This document shows, one piece after another, positions 1 to 7,423 of a DNA stretch of 15,450 bases. The number at the start of each line of letters is the position of its first letter. Positions within the stretch are counted from its first letter, which is position 1. The stretch is from the NCBI GenBank assembly GCA_964621525.1, contig CAZUMS010000045.1:1-15450 (forward strand), written 5' to 3'. The DNA comes from CAZMGV01 sp964621525 [NCBI: uncultured bacterium]. Lineage in GTDB: Bacteria; JAGRBM01. A program made the position numbers and the translations under genes. The notes beneath the pieces are model-generated. The model saw only the letters and a program-made list of their open reading frames with translations. It was not told where the DNA came from and did no database searches.

Positions 1-408
1 GCGCCGATCGTTCTCGAAGAAAAGGCGAACGACTGGTTCGATCTCCGGGGGCACAAGTCCCCTTACATGCTGCATGTCTGCCAGGTGCTGGAAAACCGGC
101 GGACGATCCCGGCCGTGACCCATGTGGACGGCTCGGCCCGGATTCAAACGGTCTCACGGGAGATGAACCCGCTCGTCTACGACCTCATTTCCGAATTCGA
201 CCGGAGGACCGGCTGCCCGGTGCTCATTAACACCAGCTTCAACGTCCGCTCGGAGCCTATTGTCTGCAGTCCGGAGGATTCCTACCGGTGCTTTATGGCG
301 ACGAACATGGACTATCTGGTCCTCGGGCCGTACCTGCTTGACAAGAAGCAGCAGCCGGAAAAGAACCGGGTGGGCAAGGACTGGGTCCAGACGTTCGAGC
401 TGGACTGA
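1..408 (+). CDS. Carbamoyltransferase, C-terminal fragment (NodU/CmcH family), 5' end outside window
   Basis: The reading frame is open from base 1, so this is the C-terminal 135 residues of a longer protein. Family members are usually around 550-620 residues and transfer a carbamoyl group from carbamoyl phosphate to a hydroxyl of a sugar or other metabolite in the cytoplasm. The visible part matches the family's C-terminal domain: an N-terminal SPYM segment, then VTHVDGSARIQTV, then NTSFNVRSEPIV followed by PEDSYRCF and MDYLVLGPYLL. The catalytic N-terminal (YrdC/Kae1-like) part is not in the window, so the acceptor cannot be inferred. The gene is followed after 17 bases by a DUF5989 gene, a partner often seen beside such carbamoyltransferases. 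Family assignment is firm; substrate is unknown. Confidence 0.93.
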   Translation, partial: APIVLEEKANDWFDLRGHKSPYMLHVCQVLENRRTIPAVTHVDGSARIQTVSREMNPLVYDLISEFDRRTGCPVLINTSFNVRSEPIVCSPEDSYRCFMATNMDYLVLGPYLLDKKQQPEKNRVGKDWVQTFELD

Positions 409-425
409 GCCGGGGAGAGTTAGCC

Positions 426-671
426 GTGAGTGAAGGATCCCAGAAGCCGCCGCAGGAAGAGAACCCGTTCCGCAAGGGCGGAGAGTCGGGAGGCGGCTTC
501 CTTGAAGTCACGAAGGAGCGGGCCGGCACCCTGTCGGAGTTCAAGGACTTCCTCATGGAGAGGAAGCTTTACTGGATCGCCCCCATCGTGCTCGTGCTGC
601 TCGGCATCGGCTTCCTCCTGGTCATGACCCAGGGAACTGCCATCGCCCCTTTCATCTACACGATCTTCTGA
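426..671 (+). CDS. DUF5989 family small membrane protein
   Basis: An 81-residue protein with a charged, Gly/Pro-rich first 25 residues, an amphipathic stretch, and one strong membrane helix at about residues 49-71. It ends in APFIYTIF, the typical tail of DUF5989 proteins. The start is GTG, preceded by GGGGAGAG at 412-419, which is a good ribosome binding site; no ATG is available in this frame. The biochemical role of the family is unknown. DUF5989 genes are usually found with carbamoyltransferase and SxtJ-like genes in glycan or natural-product loci. Here the carbamoyltransferase lies directly upstream, and no SxtJ-like gene stands between them. The next gene starts 3 bases after the stop, which points to one transcript. 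Confidence 0.85.
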   Translation: MSEGSQKPPQEENPFRKGGESGGGFLEVTKERAGTLSEFKDFLMERKLYWIAPIVLVLLGIGFLLVMTQGTAIAPFIYTIF

Positions 672-674
672 GAC

Positions 675-1913
675 GTGACCGCAAAAGTCCGGAATCTTGC
701 GGCCTCCATCGCGTTGGTGGCCATTTCGACGGCACTGACCCTGCTGGCACTCGAAGGCGTCTTCAGGATCGCCGCTCCGCAGGATGCGGTCCTTTGGGTG
801 GACAGTACGATCGACATGATCGAACCGGCCGGTGCCGATACTCCGTACCGGGGCGATCCGGATCTCGGCCTCACGCTGAAACCTAGCGTCCGGTACCGGA
901 ACGAGGCACCGGAATTTTCGATTCTCGTGGAATCAAACTCGCTCGGCTACCGCTGGCCGGAGTTTCCTGCGGCCCTGGAGTATGCCGGAACGCCAGCAGT
1001 GGTTGTGACTGGGGATTCATTCGCCTGGGGCCACGGGGTCGAAGCGCCGGAGTCGGTCCCCGCGCTGCTCGCGAAGGCGAAGACGGAGTTCGCCTGGTTC
1101 AATCTGGCCGTACCGGGAACCGGGACCGACCAGCACCTGCTTCATTACCGGAAGCAGGGCAAGGCCCTGAAACCGGCCGTAGTCGTCGAGTTCGTCTACC
1201 CGAACGACCTGATCGACAACCTCCGGAGCTTCCGGTATTTCCCGAAGCCTAGGTTCGATCTCGCGCCGGATGGCACGCTCAATCTGGTACCGGCTCCAAT
1301 AGGAGCCCCTCCGCCGTCCAATCCCGCGCTTCCTGTGGACCGGTTTCTCCGGAACCGCTCTCATCTTTATGCGTTTCTCAAGGGGCGGCTGATGGCGTTC
1401 AAGGCGGGTTCGGGCGAGGTCGCCGGACGGACGGAAGATGTGATCGGTTTCTACCGGCGGGAGCGGACGCCAGAGATGGAAAACTCCCTGAAACTACTCA
1501 AGGCGATCCTGTCACAATACGTCCGCGAGGTACGTGCGGATGGTGCCGAGTTCGCACTGGTCATTGTTCCGCACAAGTGGGAGATGAACACCTCGGGCCG
1601 GTACATCAAGGACGACTGGGCGACGACGGTGAAACTGCTCGGCCTGAACCTGGAATTGTTCGACCTCGACGCCTTTAGCCGGGAACTGTCCGCATGGGCG
1701 GCGTCGGAGAACGTCCCCTGTCTCGATCTCCTGCCCTTGCTCCGACCGCTGGAAACCGGCGCTACCCGCGTGTATTTCCCCCGCGACGGCCACTGGACAC
1801 GGGAGGGCAACCGTCTGGTGGCGGAGCTCTTCCTTAATCAACTGTGGCCGTTCGTTTCCGGCGGCCTGCTGCCGGGAAAAGGGGAAGGCCAGTCCCCGCA
1901 GGAGAAACATTGA
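675..1913 (+). CDS. Membrane-anchored SGNH/GDSL-type hydrolase (possible glycan O-acetyl esterase or transferase)
   Basis: A 412-residue protein with an N-terminal hydrophobic signal-anchor (about residues 8-26), followed by an extracytoplasmic SGNH-hydrolase fold. The block I nucleophile motif is GDSF with Ser115. An Asn-containing block occurs at YPND (Asn176), and the catalytic Asp/His pair is in RDGHWTREGN (Asp371, His373). The D-G-H-W-T-x-x-G-N ending resembles AlgJ/AlgX-like and other SGNH proteins acting on polysaccharides. The GTG start is 3 bases after the preceding stop, without a clear Shine-Dalgarno sequence, so translational coupling is likely. Position after the carbamoyltransferase and DUF5989 genes suggests esterase or acyltransferase action on a carbamoylated glycan, but this is inference. 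The last 4 bases overlap the next gene. Confidence 0.85.
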   Translation: MTAKVRNLAASIALVAISTALTLLALEGVFRIAAPQDAVLWVDSTIDMIEPAGADTPYRGDPDLGLTLKPSVRYRNEAPEFSILVESNSLGYRWPEFPAALEYAGTPAVVVTGDSFAWGHGVEAPESVPALLAKAKTEFAWFNLAVPGTGTDQHLLHYRKQGKALKPAVVVEFVYPNDLIDNLRSFRYFPKPRFDLAPDGTLNLVPAPIGAPPPSNPALPVDRFLRNRSHLYAFLKGRLMAFKAGSGEVAGRTEDVIGFYRRERTPEMENSLKLLKAILSQYVREVRADGAEFALVIVPHKWEMNTSGRYIKDDWATTVKLLGLNLELFDLDAFSRELSAWAASENVPCLDLLPLLRPLETGATRVYFPRDGHWTREGNRLVAELFLNQLWPFVSGGLLPGKGEGQSPQEKH

Positions 1914-2683
1914 AATCTTCCAGCATCCAGGTGAGCGGACGGCTCCTCGAATATGATGTGAGCGGCCCGGCCCACCAGTACGGTTTCCTGTTCATCCATG
2001 GGCTCGGGTCTGACCGCCGGGGTGACAAGAGCAAATATTTCGCTGAGGCATTCGGAAAGCTCGGTTTCGGATATGCCGCCCTCGATACGACGGGGCACGG
2101 CGGTTCCGAAGGCGAGATCAAGAGCCTCACGCTGACCCGGCAGATCGACGATGTGGCCGGGTTCGTTTCCCACCTCCGCCGCAAGGAGGAGTGGACCGGG
2201 CAGATTGTTCTCATCGGCTCCTCGCTCGGTGGCCTCACGGCGGCGTGGACTTCCGTGGAAGAACCGCAGGGAATTGCCGGACTTTCGCTCATCGCTCCGG
2301 CGTTCCGTTTCGCGGACAATATCGCTGCCTCCGTGGGGCCGGATCGGGTGCGGGAGTGGAGAGACACGAACAGCCTCGTCATCAAGAGTCCGTGGCTTCT
2401 GCTCCATTTCGAATGGGACCTCATGGCCGATTGGGCCAACTACGACCATGAAGGCCTTCCAAAGAAGCTTCGGGTACCGGCGTTGATTCTCCACGGTACC
2501 CGCGACGAGCAGGTTCCCGTGGAGGACTCCCGCCGGTTCACCGCCGGGGCGCCTCCGGACCGGGTAAAACTGGCCGAGATCAAGGACGGCGACCATCGCT
2601 TGACCGACCACAAGGAACGGCTCGTGGCCGAGACGCTCACCTTTTGCCGTGAAAAGCTCGGCTGGCCGGAGCGCATCGGCTAA
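1910..2683 (+). CDS. Alpha/beta hydrolase, ABHD10-like serine esterase or thioesterase
   Basis: A 257-residue cytoplasmic serine hydrolase. The oxyanion loop is FIHGLGSDR (residues 28-36), the nucleophile elbow is GSSLG with Ser105, and the acid and base are Asp199 in HGTRDEQVP and His229 in DGDHR, giving a complete triad. The TGHGGSEG segment and compact size resemble ABHD10-type and S33-like hydrolases. I chose the TTG start at 1910 because a GGAG ribosome binding site at 1901-1904 sits 5 bases upstream and because it overlaps the preceding stop by 4 bases. An upstream in-frame ATG at 1844 would force a long overlap and a basic extension unlike the family. The substrate is unknown; an acyl ester or thioester is most likely. 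Confidence 0.85.
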   Translation: MKSSSIQVSGRLLEYDVSGPAHQYGFLFIHGLGSDRRGDKSKYFAEAFGKLGFGYAALDTTGHGGSEGEIKSLTLTRQIDDVAGFVSHLRRKEEWTGQIVLIGSSLGGLTAAWTSVEEPQGIAGLSLIAPAFRFADNIAASVGPDRVREWRDTNSLVIKSPWLLLHFEWDLMADWANYDHEGLPKKLRVPALILHGTRDEQVPVEDSRRFTAGAPPDRVKLAEIKDGDHRLTDHKERLVAETLTFCREKLGWPERIG

Positions 2684-2693
2684 TCTTCCGGGC

Positions 2694-3626
2694 ATGACGC
2701 CCGTGAGTTCACGTTTGGCCGTGATGGCCTTCGCGGCCGCTGCTGTCGTCCTGCTTGCCGCCAGTTCCGTGCGGGCGGAAGACGGCGGCCGCCCGTTCCC
2801 GTACCTTGTCACCACCGATACGCTTGCTGTCTGGATGGGTCAGGGAAACCTGCGTATTGTGGATATCCGCCTTCCGGGGGATTTCCATGGCCGCGGCCAT
2901 ATCCCGGGTTCGGTACGAATTCCCTGGACTGATTTTGCCCATGATCGCGAGCGGGGCGGGTGGCCCACAGAAGACCCGAGCCGGATCGCCGAGATCTTCC
3001 GGCGGCTTTCAGTCCAGGACCGGAACGTTCGGATCGTCGCCGTGGGAGATGCGCCTGACGACTGGGGCGCTGCCGGTTACGCCGTTTATGCCTTTCGCCA
3101 GTGGGGGCTTCCGAACGTCGCGATGCTAACCGGAGGCTTCTCCCTCTGGAAAACTCAGAAGCGGCCCGTCTCTCACGGGTTCGACGAGCCTCCTCCACTC
3201 CGCGAAACCCCTTCTGGAGTTCCGATCGCCTCTCCGGTACCAATGCCGCCGGAGGCGGTTCTGGATGCCGTCCAGTACGAGAAAGCAGTCCTGATCGACG
3301 TGCGTAGTTCTGCCGAGTTCAACGGTGCCGTACTGTTCGGCGAACGCCGGGGCGGCCGGATTCCAGGCGCAGTCAACATCGACTGGAGGCGTTTCCTGAT
3401 CGATGCAACGGGGCTGCTCCGGGCGGGGGAGATCGGTAATTTCCTGCTGGAACAGGGCATCACACCACAACGCCCGGTCATCCTTTATGATACGGCCGGA
3501 CTCCGGTCAGCGATGGTCTGGTGTGCCCTGCGACAGGAGGGGTACCCGGACACCCGGCTTTATGCGGGCGGGTTCCGGGAGTGGACGGCGCGGGAAGATC
3601 TGCGGATTGAGCTTCCGCAACACTGA
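2694..3626 (+). CDS. Exported tandem rhodanese-domain protein lacking the catalytic cysteine
   Basis: A 310-residue protein with a Sec signal peptide (hydrophobic core about residues 8-24, probable cleavage after VRA at 28). It has two rhodanese domains, about residues 35-158 and 185-305. Domain 1 shows IVDIRLPGDFHGRGHIPGS and LTGGFSLW; domain 2 shows LIDVRSSAEF, GRIPGAVNIDW and LYAGGFREW. Active tandem sulfurtransferases carry the persulfide Cys at the start of the domain 2 active loop. Here the loop reads YDTAGLRS with Asp266 in that position, and domain 1 also lacks a Cys. The only cysteine is Cys277, in the helix after the loop. The ATG at 2694 starts just before the signal peptide, 10 bases after the upstream stop. 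It may bind a ligand rather than transfer sulfur. Confidence 0.87.
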   Translation: MTPVSSRLAVMAFAAAAVVLLAASSVRAEDGGRPFPYLVTTDTLAVWMGQGNLRIVDIRLPGDFHGRGHIPGSVRIPWTDFAHDRERGGWPTEDPSRIAEIFRRLSVQDRNVRIVAVGDAPDDWGAAGYAVYAFRQWGLPNVAMLTGGFSLWKTQKRPVSHGFDEPPPLRETPSGVPIASPVPMPPEAVLDAVQYEKAVLIDVRSSAEFNGAVLFGERRGGRIPGAVNIDWRRFLIDATGLLRAGEIGNFLLEQGITPQRPVILYDTAGLRSAMVWCALRQEGYPDTRLYAGGFREWTAREDLRIELPQH

Positions 3627-3645
3627 ACGGGTTCGGGGAAAAACA

Positions 3646-3674
3646 GAACGGGCTCCCCCTCAGGGAGCCCGTTC
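3646..3674 (-). terminator. Strong intrinsic terminator between convergent genes
   Basis: A perfect 12-bp stem (3646-3657 paired with 3663-3674) encloses a 5-base loop. On the minus strand it is followed by TGTTTTT, so it is a classic Rho-independent terminator for the lipoprotein gene ending at 3695. On the plus strand it lies 20 bases after the rhodanese stop but has no U-tract there. It probably also slows plus-strand readthrough. Confidence 0.88.
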
Positions 3675-3694
3675 CATTCCGGACGCAGGAAGAA

Positions 3695-4348
3695 TTACTT
3701 CTTCTTGCCCTTGGCGGGAGCCGGGGGCGGCGGCGGAGCCGTTACCGTCACCTTGACGGAAGCCGACAGGCTGCCCGAGGTCACGGTTACAGTGGTCTCA
3801 CCAGCGGCGACTGCCGACACGAGGCCGGCAGCGTCAACGACGGCGATGTTCGTGTCGCCGGAGGCGTAGCTCGCCTGGGCGCCGGTCACGGCCTGGTCGG
3901 CATCGTCCTTGATGAGCGCCGTAATGGTGGCGGAAGCAGGCGGCGGCGTGGTCCCGTCAGCCGGCGGTTCAGCGGCTGCGACCTGCAGGGCGATCTCGGC
4001 CGGGTTGACCTCGATTTTTGCAGGAATCGATACGGTCACATCGGCAGAGCCGGTCACGGTGCCGGCGGCAGCCGTGATCGTGGCCTTGCCGCTCTTCACC
4101 GCAGTCACGGTGCCGTTGTCGACCGAGGCAACGGCCGGGTTCGACGACGACCAGGCGACCGGAGACTTGTCGATAGCCTTGCCATCCTTGTCGAGTACAG
4201 CGGCCGAGAGGGTAGCCTTGGCGCCGCTCTCCGAGAGGGTCGCCGTGGCGGGCGACACATCGACGGACGCAGGTTTGGGCGTGCAGCCGGCAAGGGCCGC
4301 CGCCGCAATCAGAACGGGAACGGACTTGTGGATTGAACGGAGAATCAT
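3695..4348 (-). CDS. Lipoprotein with two bacterial Ig-like (Big_2) domains
   Basis: A 217-residue lipoprotein. The signal peptide ends in the lipobox LAGC, with lipidated Cys22. Two Big_2-type Ig domains follow: about residues 27-107, with canonical SVDVSPATATLS, AWSSSNPAVASVDNG and VTAVKSGKATITA, and about 110-203, interrupted by a Pro/Thr-rich loop at 128-138. The tail is Pro-rich and ends in KGKKK. Such proteins are exposed at the cell envelope and serve as adhesion or scaffold modules; no enzymatic residues are visible. The ATG at 4348 was chosen because the lipoprotein signal begins there and GAAAGAG lies just upstream; the frame stays open to 4477, but that extension would bury the signal. 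It is separated from the gene upstream by 168 bases, so it is probably transcribed separately. Confidence 0.88.
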   Translation of the reverse strand: MILRSIHKSVPVLIAAAALAGCTPKPASVDVSPATATLSESGAKATLSAAVLDKDGKAIDKSPVAWSSSNPAVASVDNGTVTAVKSGKATITAAAGTVTGSADVTVSIPAKIEVNPAEIALQVAAAEPPADGTTPPPASATITALIKDDADQAVTGAQASYASGDTNIAVVDAAGLVSAVAAGETTVTVTSGSLSASVKVTVTAPPPPPAPAKGKKK

Positions 4349-4516
4349 AACTCTTTCTTTTCTCTTTCCGGGCGTGCCGGGCACGAGACTGCCTTCGGCG
4401 AGCCCGCGCAATCCATGTATCCGGGTAGAATAGAAATCAACGGGCGCTGGGCGGCCGCTGAAAAATCCGGTTGACAAACGATCTATTATTAATATCGGTT
4501 AATTTTCCGAAGCCTA

Positions 4517-5341
4517 TCAGGCAGAGAGAGCGGCCCCCAGATCGATCGGCTCGAAGAAGTCCGGCCTGATAGCCCTGAGCCTTGGAGAGGCTTCCCGGGC
4601 CTTTAATACAAAGGGCCGGAAGGCAGCACCTGGAAGCTCGGTCACCCCTTTCTCGAAAGGGGTGAAGAAGTTGTCGTAGTGGATAGGAATAAGCAGACGG
4701 GGCATCGAGAGTCGTACGACCCGTCCGATGTAATCTGGCGTCGCCTGATGTCCCGCGACGCAGGGACAAAGGACGTCCGCTCCGGCCTCGGAGAGCTGGT
4801 CATCCAGCAGGTCTGCCGAACCCAGTACCAAGAGGCTGATCCCACCTGCTTCGATCCGGTAGATGAAAACGGGCCCGACCTTATAGTCCCAGGCGCGCCG
4901 TGCAGTGATCGGGTGGTCTACCGTGCCGTCGGCCGGTACGCGCCCGAACAAAAACCTTGAATGGCGGGATTTGTATACCCGTACGCGGAACGGACCGAAT
5001 TCGAGGGTTTCCCCGCCAATCACGATCCGGACGCCGGACTCCCGGGTGCCGCGGCCCCTGGAGAGATTCGCCGAGGTCGCCGACCCTACAATGGGGGCGC
5101 CGGTCAACCGTTCGATCACCGGGGCGTCGAGGAGGTGGTCGAAGTGGGAATGGGTGATGAGCTGGGCTTCAATTTCAGCGGGGAGGTGCCGGCAAATAAT
5201 GTCTTCCCGGCTCCGGCATTGCCCTGAAGCCAGCTCCCAGAGCGATATTCTCGTGTAATAGGGATCCACCAGCAGGTGGCGGCCCTCATACTCGAGATCA
5301 AGCCCGGCCGTGCCGAGCCAGCGGAGGATGAACCGGGACAT
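4517..5341 (-). CDS. MBL-fold metallo-hydrolase, UlaG/RomA-like
   Basis: A 274-residue metallo-beta-lactamase-fold protein. The metal site is clear: THSHFDH gives His64, His66, Asp68 and His69. Further ligands are likely His127 (in KSRHS), Asp177 (in GSADLLD) and His221 (in IPIHYDNF). N-terminal WLGTAGLDLEYEGRHLLVDPY is the usual first beta-sandwich segment of UlaG-type enzymes, which include lactonases and phosphodiesterases. It is the last gene of the TetR-led operon, 50 bases after the LLM oxidoreductase. A lactonase role on a ring-opened or lactone intermediate would fit that context, but this is inference. The ATG is preceded by GGGAG at a spacing of 8. That Shine-Dalgarno sequence lies in a small hairpin. 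Confidence 0.87.
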   Translation of the reverse strand: MSRFILRWLGTAGLDLEYEGRHLLVDPYYTRISLWELASGQCRSREDIICRHLPAEIEAQLITHSHFDHLLDAPVIERLTGAPIVGSATSANLSRGRGTRESGVRIVIGGETLEFGPFRVRVYKSRHSRFLFGRVPADGTVDHPITARRAWDYKVGPVFIYRIEAGGISLLVLGSADLLDDQLSEAGADVLCPCVAGHQATPDYIGRVVRLSMPRLLIPIHYDNFFTPFEKGVTELPGAAFRPFVLKAREASPRLRAIRPDFFEPIDLGAALSA

Positions 5342-5344
5342 GCG

Positions 5345-5369
5345 TTACACTCCCAGCGGAGGGAGTTAA
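5345..5369 (-). promoter_or_regulatory. Possible Shine-Dalgarno-sequestering hairpin before the MBL-fold gene
   Basis: On the minus strand, ACTCCC (5366-5361) can pair with GGGAGT (5354-5349) around a 6-base loop. With one bulged G the stem extends by 3 A-T pairs to 5369/5345. The right arm contains the GGGAG ribosome binding site of the MBL-fold gene at 5341, so folding would hide it. A 6-bp core stem could also be chance. Confidence 0.35.
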
Positions 5370-5391
5370 ACGGCTGGGGCCGCCGCGGCAA

Positions 5392-6573
5392 TCAGCTCGC
5401 TTTGGATTCGGCCTTTTTCTTCGCGTCCTGTTCGGCCTTGTGCTTCTGGATTTCTTTGCCGATGGCTCCCATGACCTGGCCCACGAACTTGCCGCGGTTT
5501 GATGCGGCCCAGGACATGGCCTGCTGCCGGTGGGTATTCGTCTGCTGAAAGTGCGGGAACACGTACCGGGCGATAAGTTCGTAGCTGCGCCGGGTCTGTT
5601 CGAAGTCGGCCCAGTTCACGGCCATCTGGAGCATGCCGCCGAAGCCGCCCGATTCCTTCTGCAGCTTCTCGATCTGCCTGATGCAGTCGTCGGGGTCGCC
5701 GATGACGGCCATTCCGGATTCGATCAGCGCATCGACGGCCTTGTCGGGGCTGGAGCCCGGCGGGGCCAGGGGGAGGGCACCGACATTGTTGAAATACATG
5801 AGCCATTTGCCGAGTCCGAACTTCACGTTCTCGCGGGCCCTCTCGCGGGTCTCGGCAACATGCATCGGGCCCACAAGCCGCCAGTCGTCACGGTTAACTT
5901 TCTGGCCGTGCTCGGCGGCCTTCTCCTCGGCAATCTTCCAGTTGCTCGCGAGAGCGTTGAAGCCACCCTGCGTCGTCGCTCCGATGGAGAGCAGAGAGAG
6001 GCCGTATTTGCCGGCGGCACGGGCCCCAGCCGGCGACACCATGGAAGCAACGGCGATTTCGATGCCGTTCGGCGACCAGGGCTTGAGCTGGAGCCGGGCG
6101 TCCTTCAGCTCGAACCAGGTCGACTTGTGGGTGACAGTTTCTCCGCGGAGCAGGGGGACGAGGACGGAGATGGCCTCATCCATCATGTCGCGCTGCTGCT
6201 CGGAATTGATACCCATCATGTAGGCGTCCGACGGCAGCGAGCCCGGTCCGACGCCAAACATGGTCCTGCCCTTGGTCAGGTGGTCCAGCATCATGATCCG
6301 GTCGGCAAGCATGAGCGGGTGGTGATAGGGGAGCGACGAGACACCCGTGCCGAAGCGGATGTGTTTCGTCCGCTCGGCGGCGACGGCGATGAAGATTTCG
6401 GGACTGGCGATGATTTCGTAACCGGCCGAATGGTGCTCCCCGATCCAGGCTTCGTCGTAGCCCAGCTGGTCCAGGTGCTGGACGAGCTGGAAATCGCGCT
6501 CAAGCGAGAGGGTCGGGTTTTCGTCGACCGGGTGAAAGGGCGCCAGGAAAATTCCGAACTTCATCCGTCCCAT
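5392..6573 (-). CDS. LLM-class flavin-dependent oxidoreductase, limonene-monooxygenase-like
   Basis: A 393-residue luciferase-like monooxygenase with a TIM-barrel fold, using reduced flavin and O2. Diagnostic features: FGIFLAPFHPVDENPT at the start, GYDEAWIGEHHS (EHH at residues 46-48), ASPEIFIAVAAERT, FGTGVSSLPYHHP, RTMFGVGPGSLPSDAYMMGI. This pattern matches proteins annotated as limonene 1,2-monooxygenase (LimB type) more than alkanal luciferases. A separate flavin reductase is often needed; none is in this window. The C-terminus ends in a Lys/Ala-rich charged tail. The ATG at 6573 has GGAGGAGA about 8 bases upstream; the ATG three codons later is less well placed. It is 28 bases after the SDR gene in the same operon. 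The exact substrate is unknown. Confidence 0.9.
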   Translation of the reverse strand: MGRMKFGIFLAPFHPVDENPTLSLERDFQLVQHLDQLGYDEAWIGEHHSAGYEIIASPEIFIAVAAERTKHIRFGTGVSSLPYHHPLMLADRIMMLDHLTKGRTMFGVGPGSLPSDAYMMGINSEQQRDMMDEAISVLVPLLRGETVTHKSTWFELKDARLQLKPWSPNGIEIAVASMVSPAGARAAGKYGLSLLSIGATTQGGFNALASNWKIAEEKAAEHGQKVNRDDWRLVGPMHVAETRERARENVKFGLGKWLMYFNNVGALPLAPPGSSPDKAVDALIESGMAVIGDPDDCIRQIEKLQKESGGFGGMLQMAVNWADFEQTRRSYELIARYVFPHFQQTNTHRQQAMSWAASNRGKFVGQVMGAIGKEIQKHKAEQDAKKKAESKAS

Positions 6574-6601
6574 GGTGATGTCTCCTCCGTTGCGAACCTG
6601 G

Positions 6602-7423
6602 TTACTGGCCGGTGACCTGTCTGGTCATCCGTCCCGAATACTTGATGATCTGCGAGGGCATGAGCCGCTGCACGGCGTCGAATACCTTGGCCTCGATACC
6701 GACCACCGCGCGGGGTTCGTTGTGCCGGATCGCATGGACAATCGCATCCGCGACGTCTTCCGGCGGATGCCCAAACCGCTCGAACGCCTTGGCACCCTTG
6801 GCCTGGGCGTCTTTCTCTTTCGGATTGATGAACTTCGTCGCCTTCGGAATGTTGGTGTTGATGACGCCGGGATGCACGCTGGTGACGCCGACGCGCGTAT
6901 TGCCCAGTTCGCCCCGAAGCGCCTCCGAAAGCGCGCGCACAGCGAACTTAGTGGCGCCGTAGGACGACATACCCGGCGATGGCACCAGTCCCGCGAGGCT
7001 CGAGATTGTCACGATGTGGCCTTCTTCTGCCTTCAGGATATGGGGCAGGAAGAACTTGCACCCGTAAACGACGCCCCAGAAATTGATGCCGACGATCTTG
7101 TCCCAGTCCTCGAGAGTCTGGTCGAGAAACGAGCCGGCGATGCCGATCCCGGCGTTGTTCACGATGATGTTCACCTTGCCGTGGGCCTTGAGGACTTCTG
7201 CCGGCAGTTTTTCCATCGCCTTGCGGTCGGAGACGTCTACCAGATGGGTCGAGACCTTGCGCCCCTTTTTCACGATCATGGCGGCGGTCTCGTCCAGTGT
7301 CTTCTGATTCAGGTCGGTGATGGCGAGATCGCATCCCTCGGTGGCGAGAGCGATGGCGGTGGCCCGGCCAATACCGGAGCCTGCTCCGGTAACGACGGCG
7401 ACACGGTTCTTGAAGGTTTTCAT
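6602..7423 (-). CDS. Short-chain dehydrogenase/reductase (classical SDR)
   Basis: A 273-residue NAD(P)-dependent oxidoreductase with all classical SDR elements: cofactor loop TGAGSGIG (residues 12-19), NNAG (89-92), Asn114, Ser142, and the catalytic YGATK with Tyr155 and Lys159. Asp37 at the end of the second strand (ITDLN) favours NAD over NADP. The ATG at 7423 overlaps the preceding stop as ATGA and has GAGGAAAG upstream, so translation is coupled to the epoxide-hydrolase-like gene. A longer version starting at 7453 would lie inside that gene and is unlikely. In this operon it could oxidise a diol or alcohol released by the hydrolase; that is inferred from order, since SDR substrates cannot be read from sequence. 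Confidence 0.92.
   Translation of the reverse strand: MKTFKNRVAVVTGAGSGIGRATAIALATEGCDLAITDLNQKTLDETAAMIVKKGRKVSTHLVDVSDRKAMEKLPAEVLKAHGKVNIIVNNAGIGIAGSFLDQTLEDWDKIVGINFWGVVYGCKFFLPHILKAEEGHIVTISSLAGLVPSPGMSSYGATKFAVRALSEALRGELGNTRVGVTSVHPGVINTNIPKATKFINPKEKDAQAKGAKAFERFGHPPEDVADAIVHAIRHNEPRAVVGIEAKVFDAVQRLMPSQIIKYSGRMTRQVTGQ

Noticed and set aside
1838-2815. A 325-codon minus-strand open frame
   Set aside because: It is antisense to the alpha/beta hydrolase, which has a complete catalytic triad and a proper ribosome site.
4349-4477. N-terminal extension of the Ig-domain lipoprotein to 4477
   Set aside because: The open frame continues upstream, but the lipoprotein signal with its lipobox begins at the ATG at 4348; an extension would prevent export and has no ribosome site.
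4471-4505. Consensus TTGACA in an AT-rich island on the plus strand
   Set aside because: No acceptable -10 lies at 16-18 bases (best is TATCGG at 16), and downstream there is only the antisense of the MBL-fold gene. The island may hold the lipoprotein promoter on the minus strand, but I could not find convincing boxes there either.
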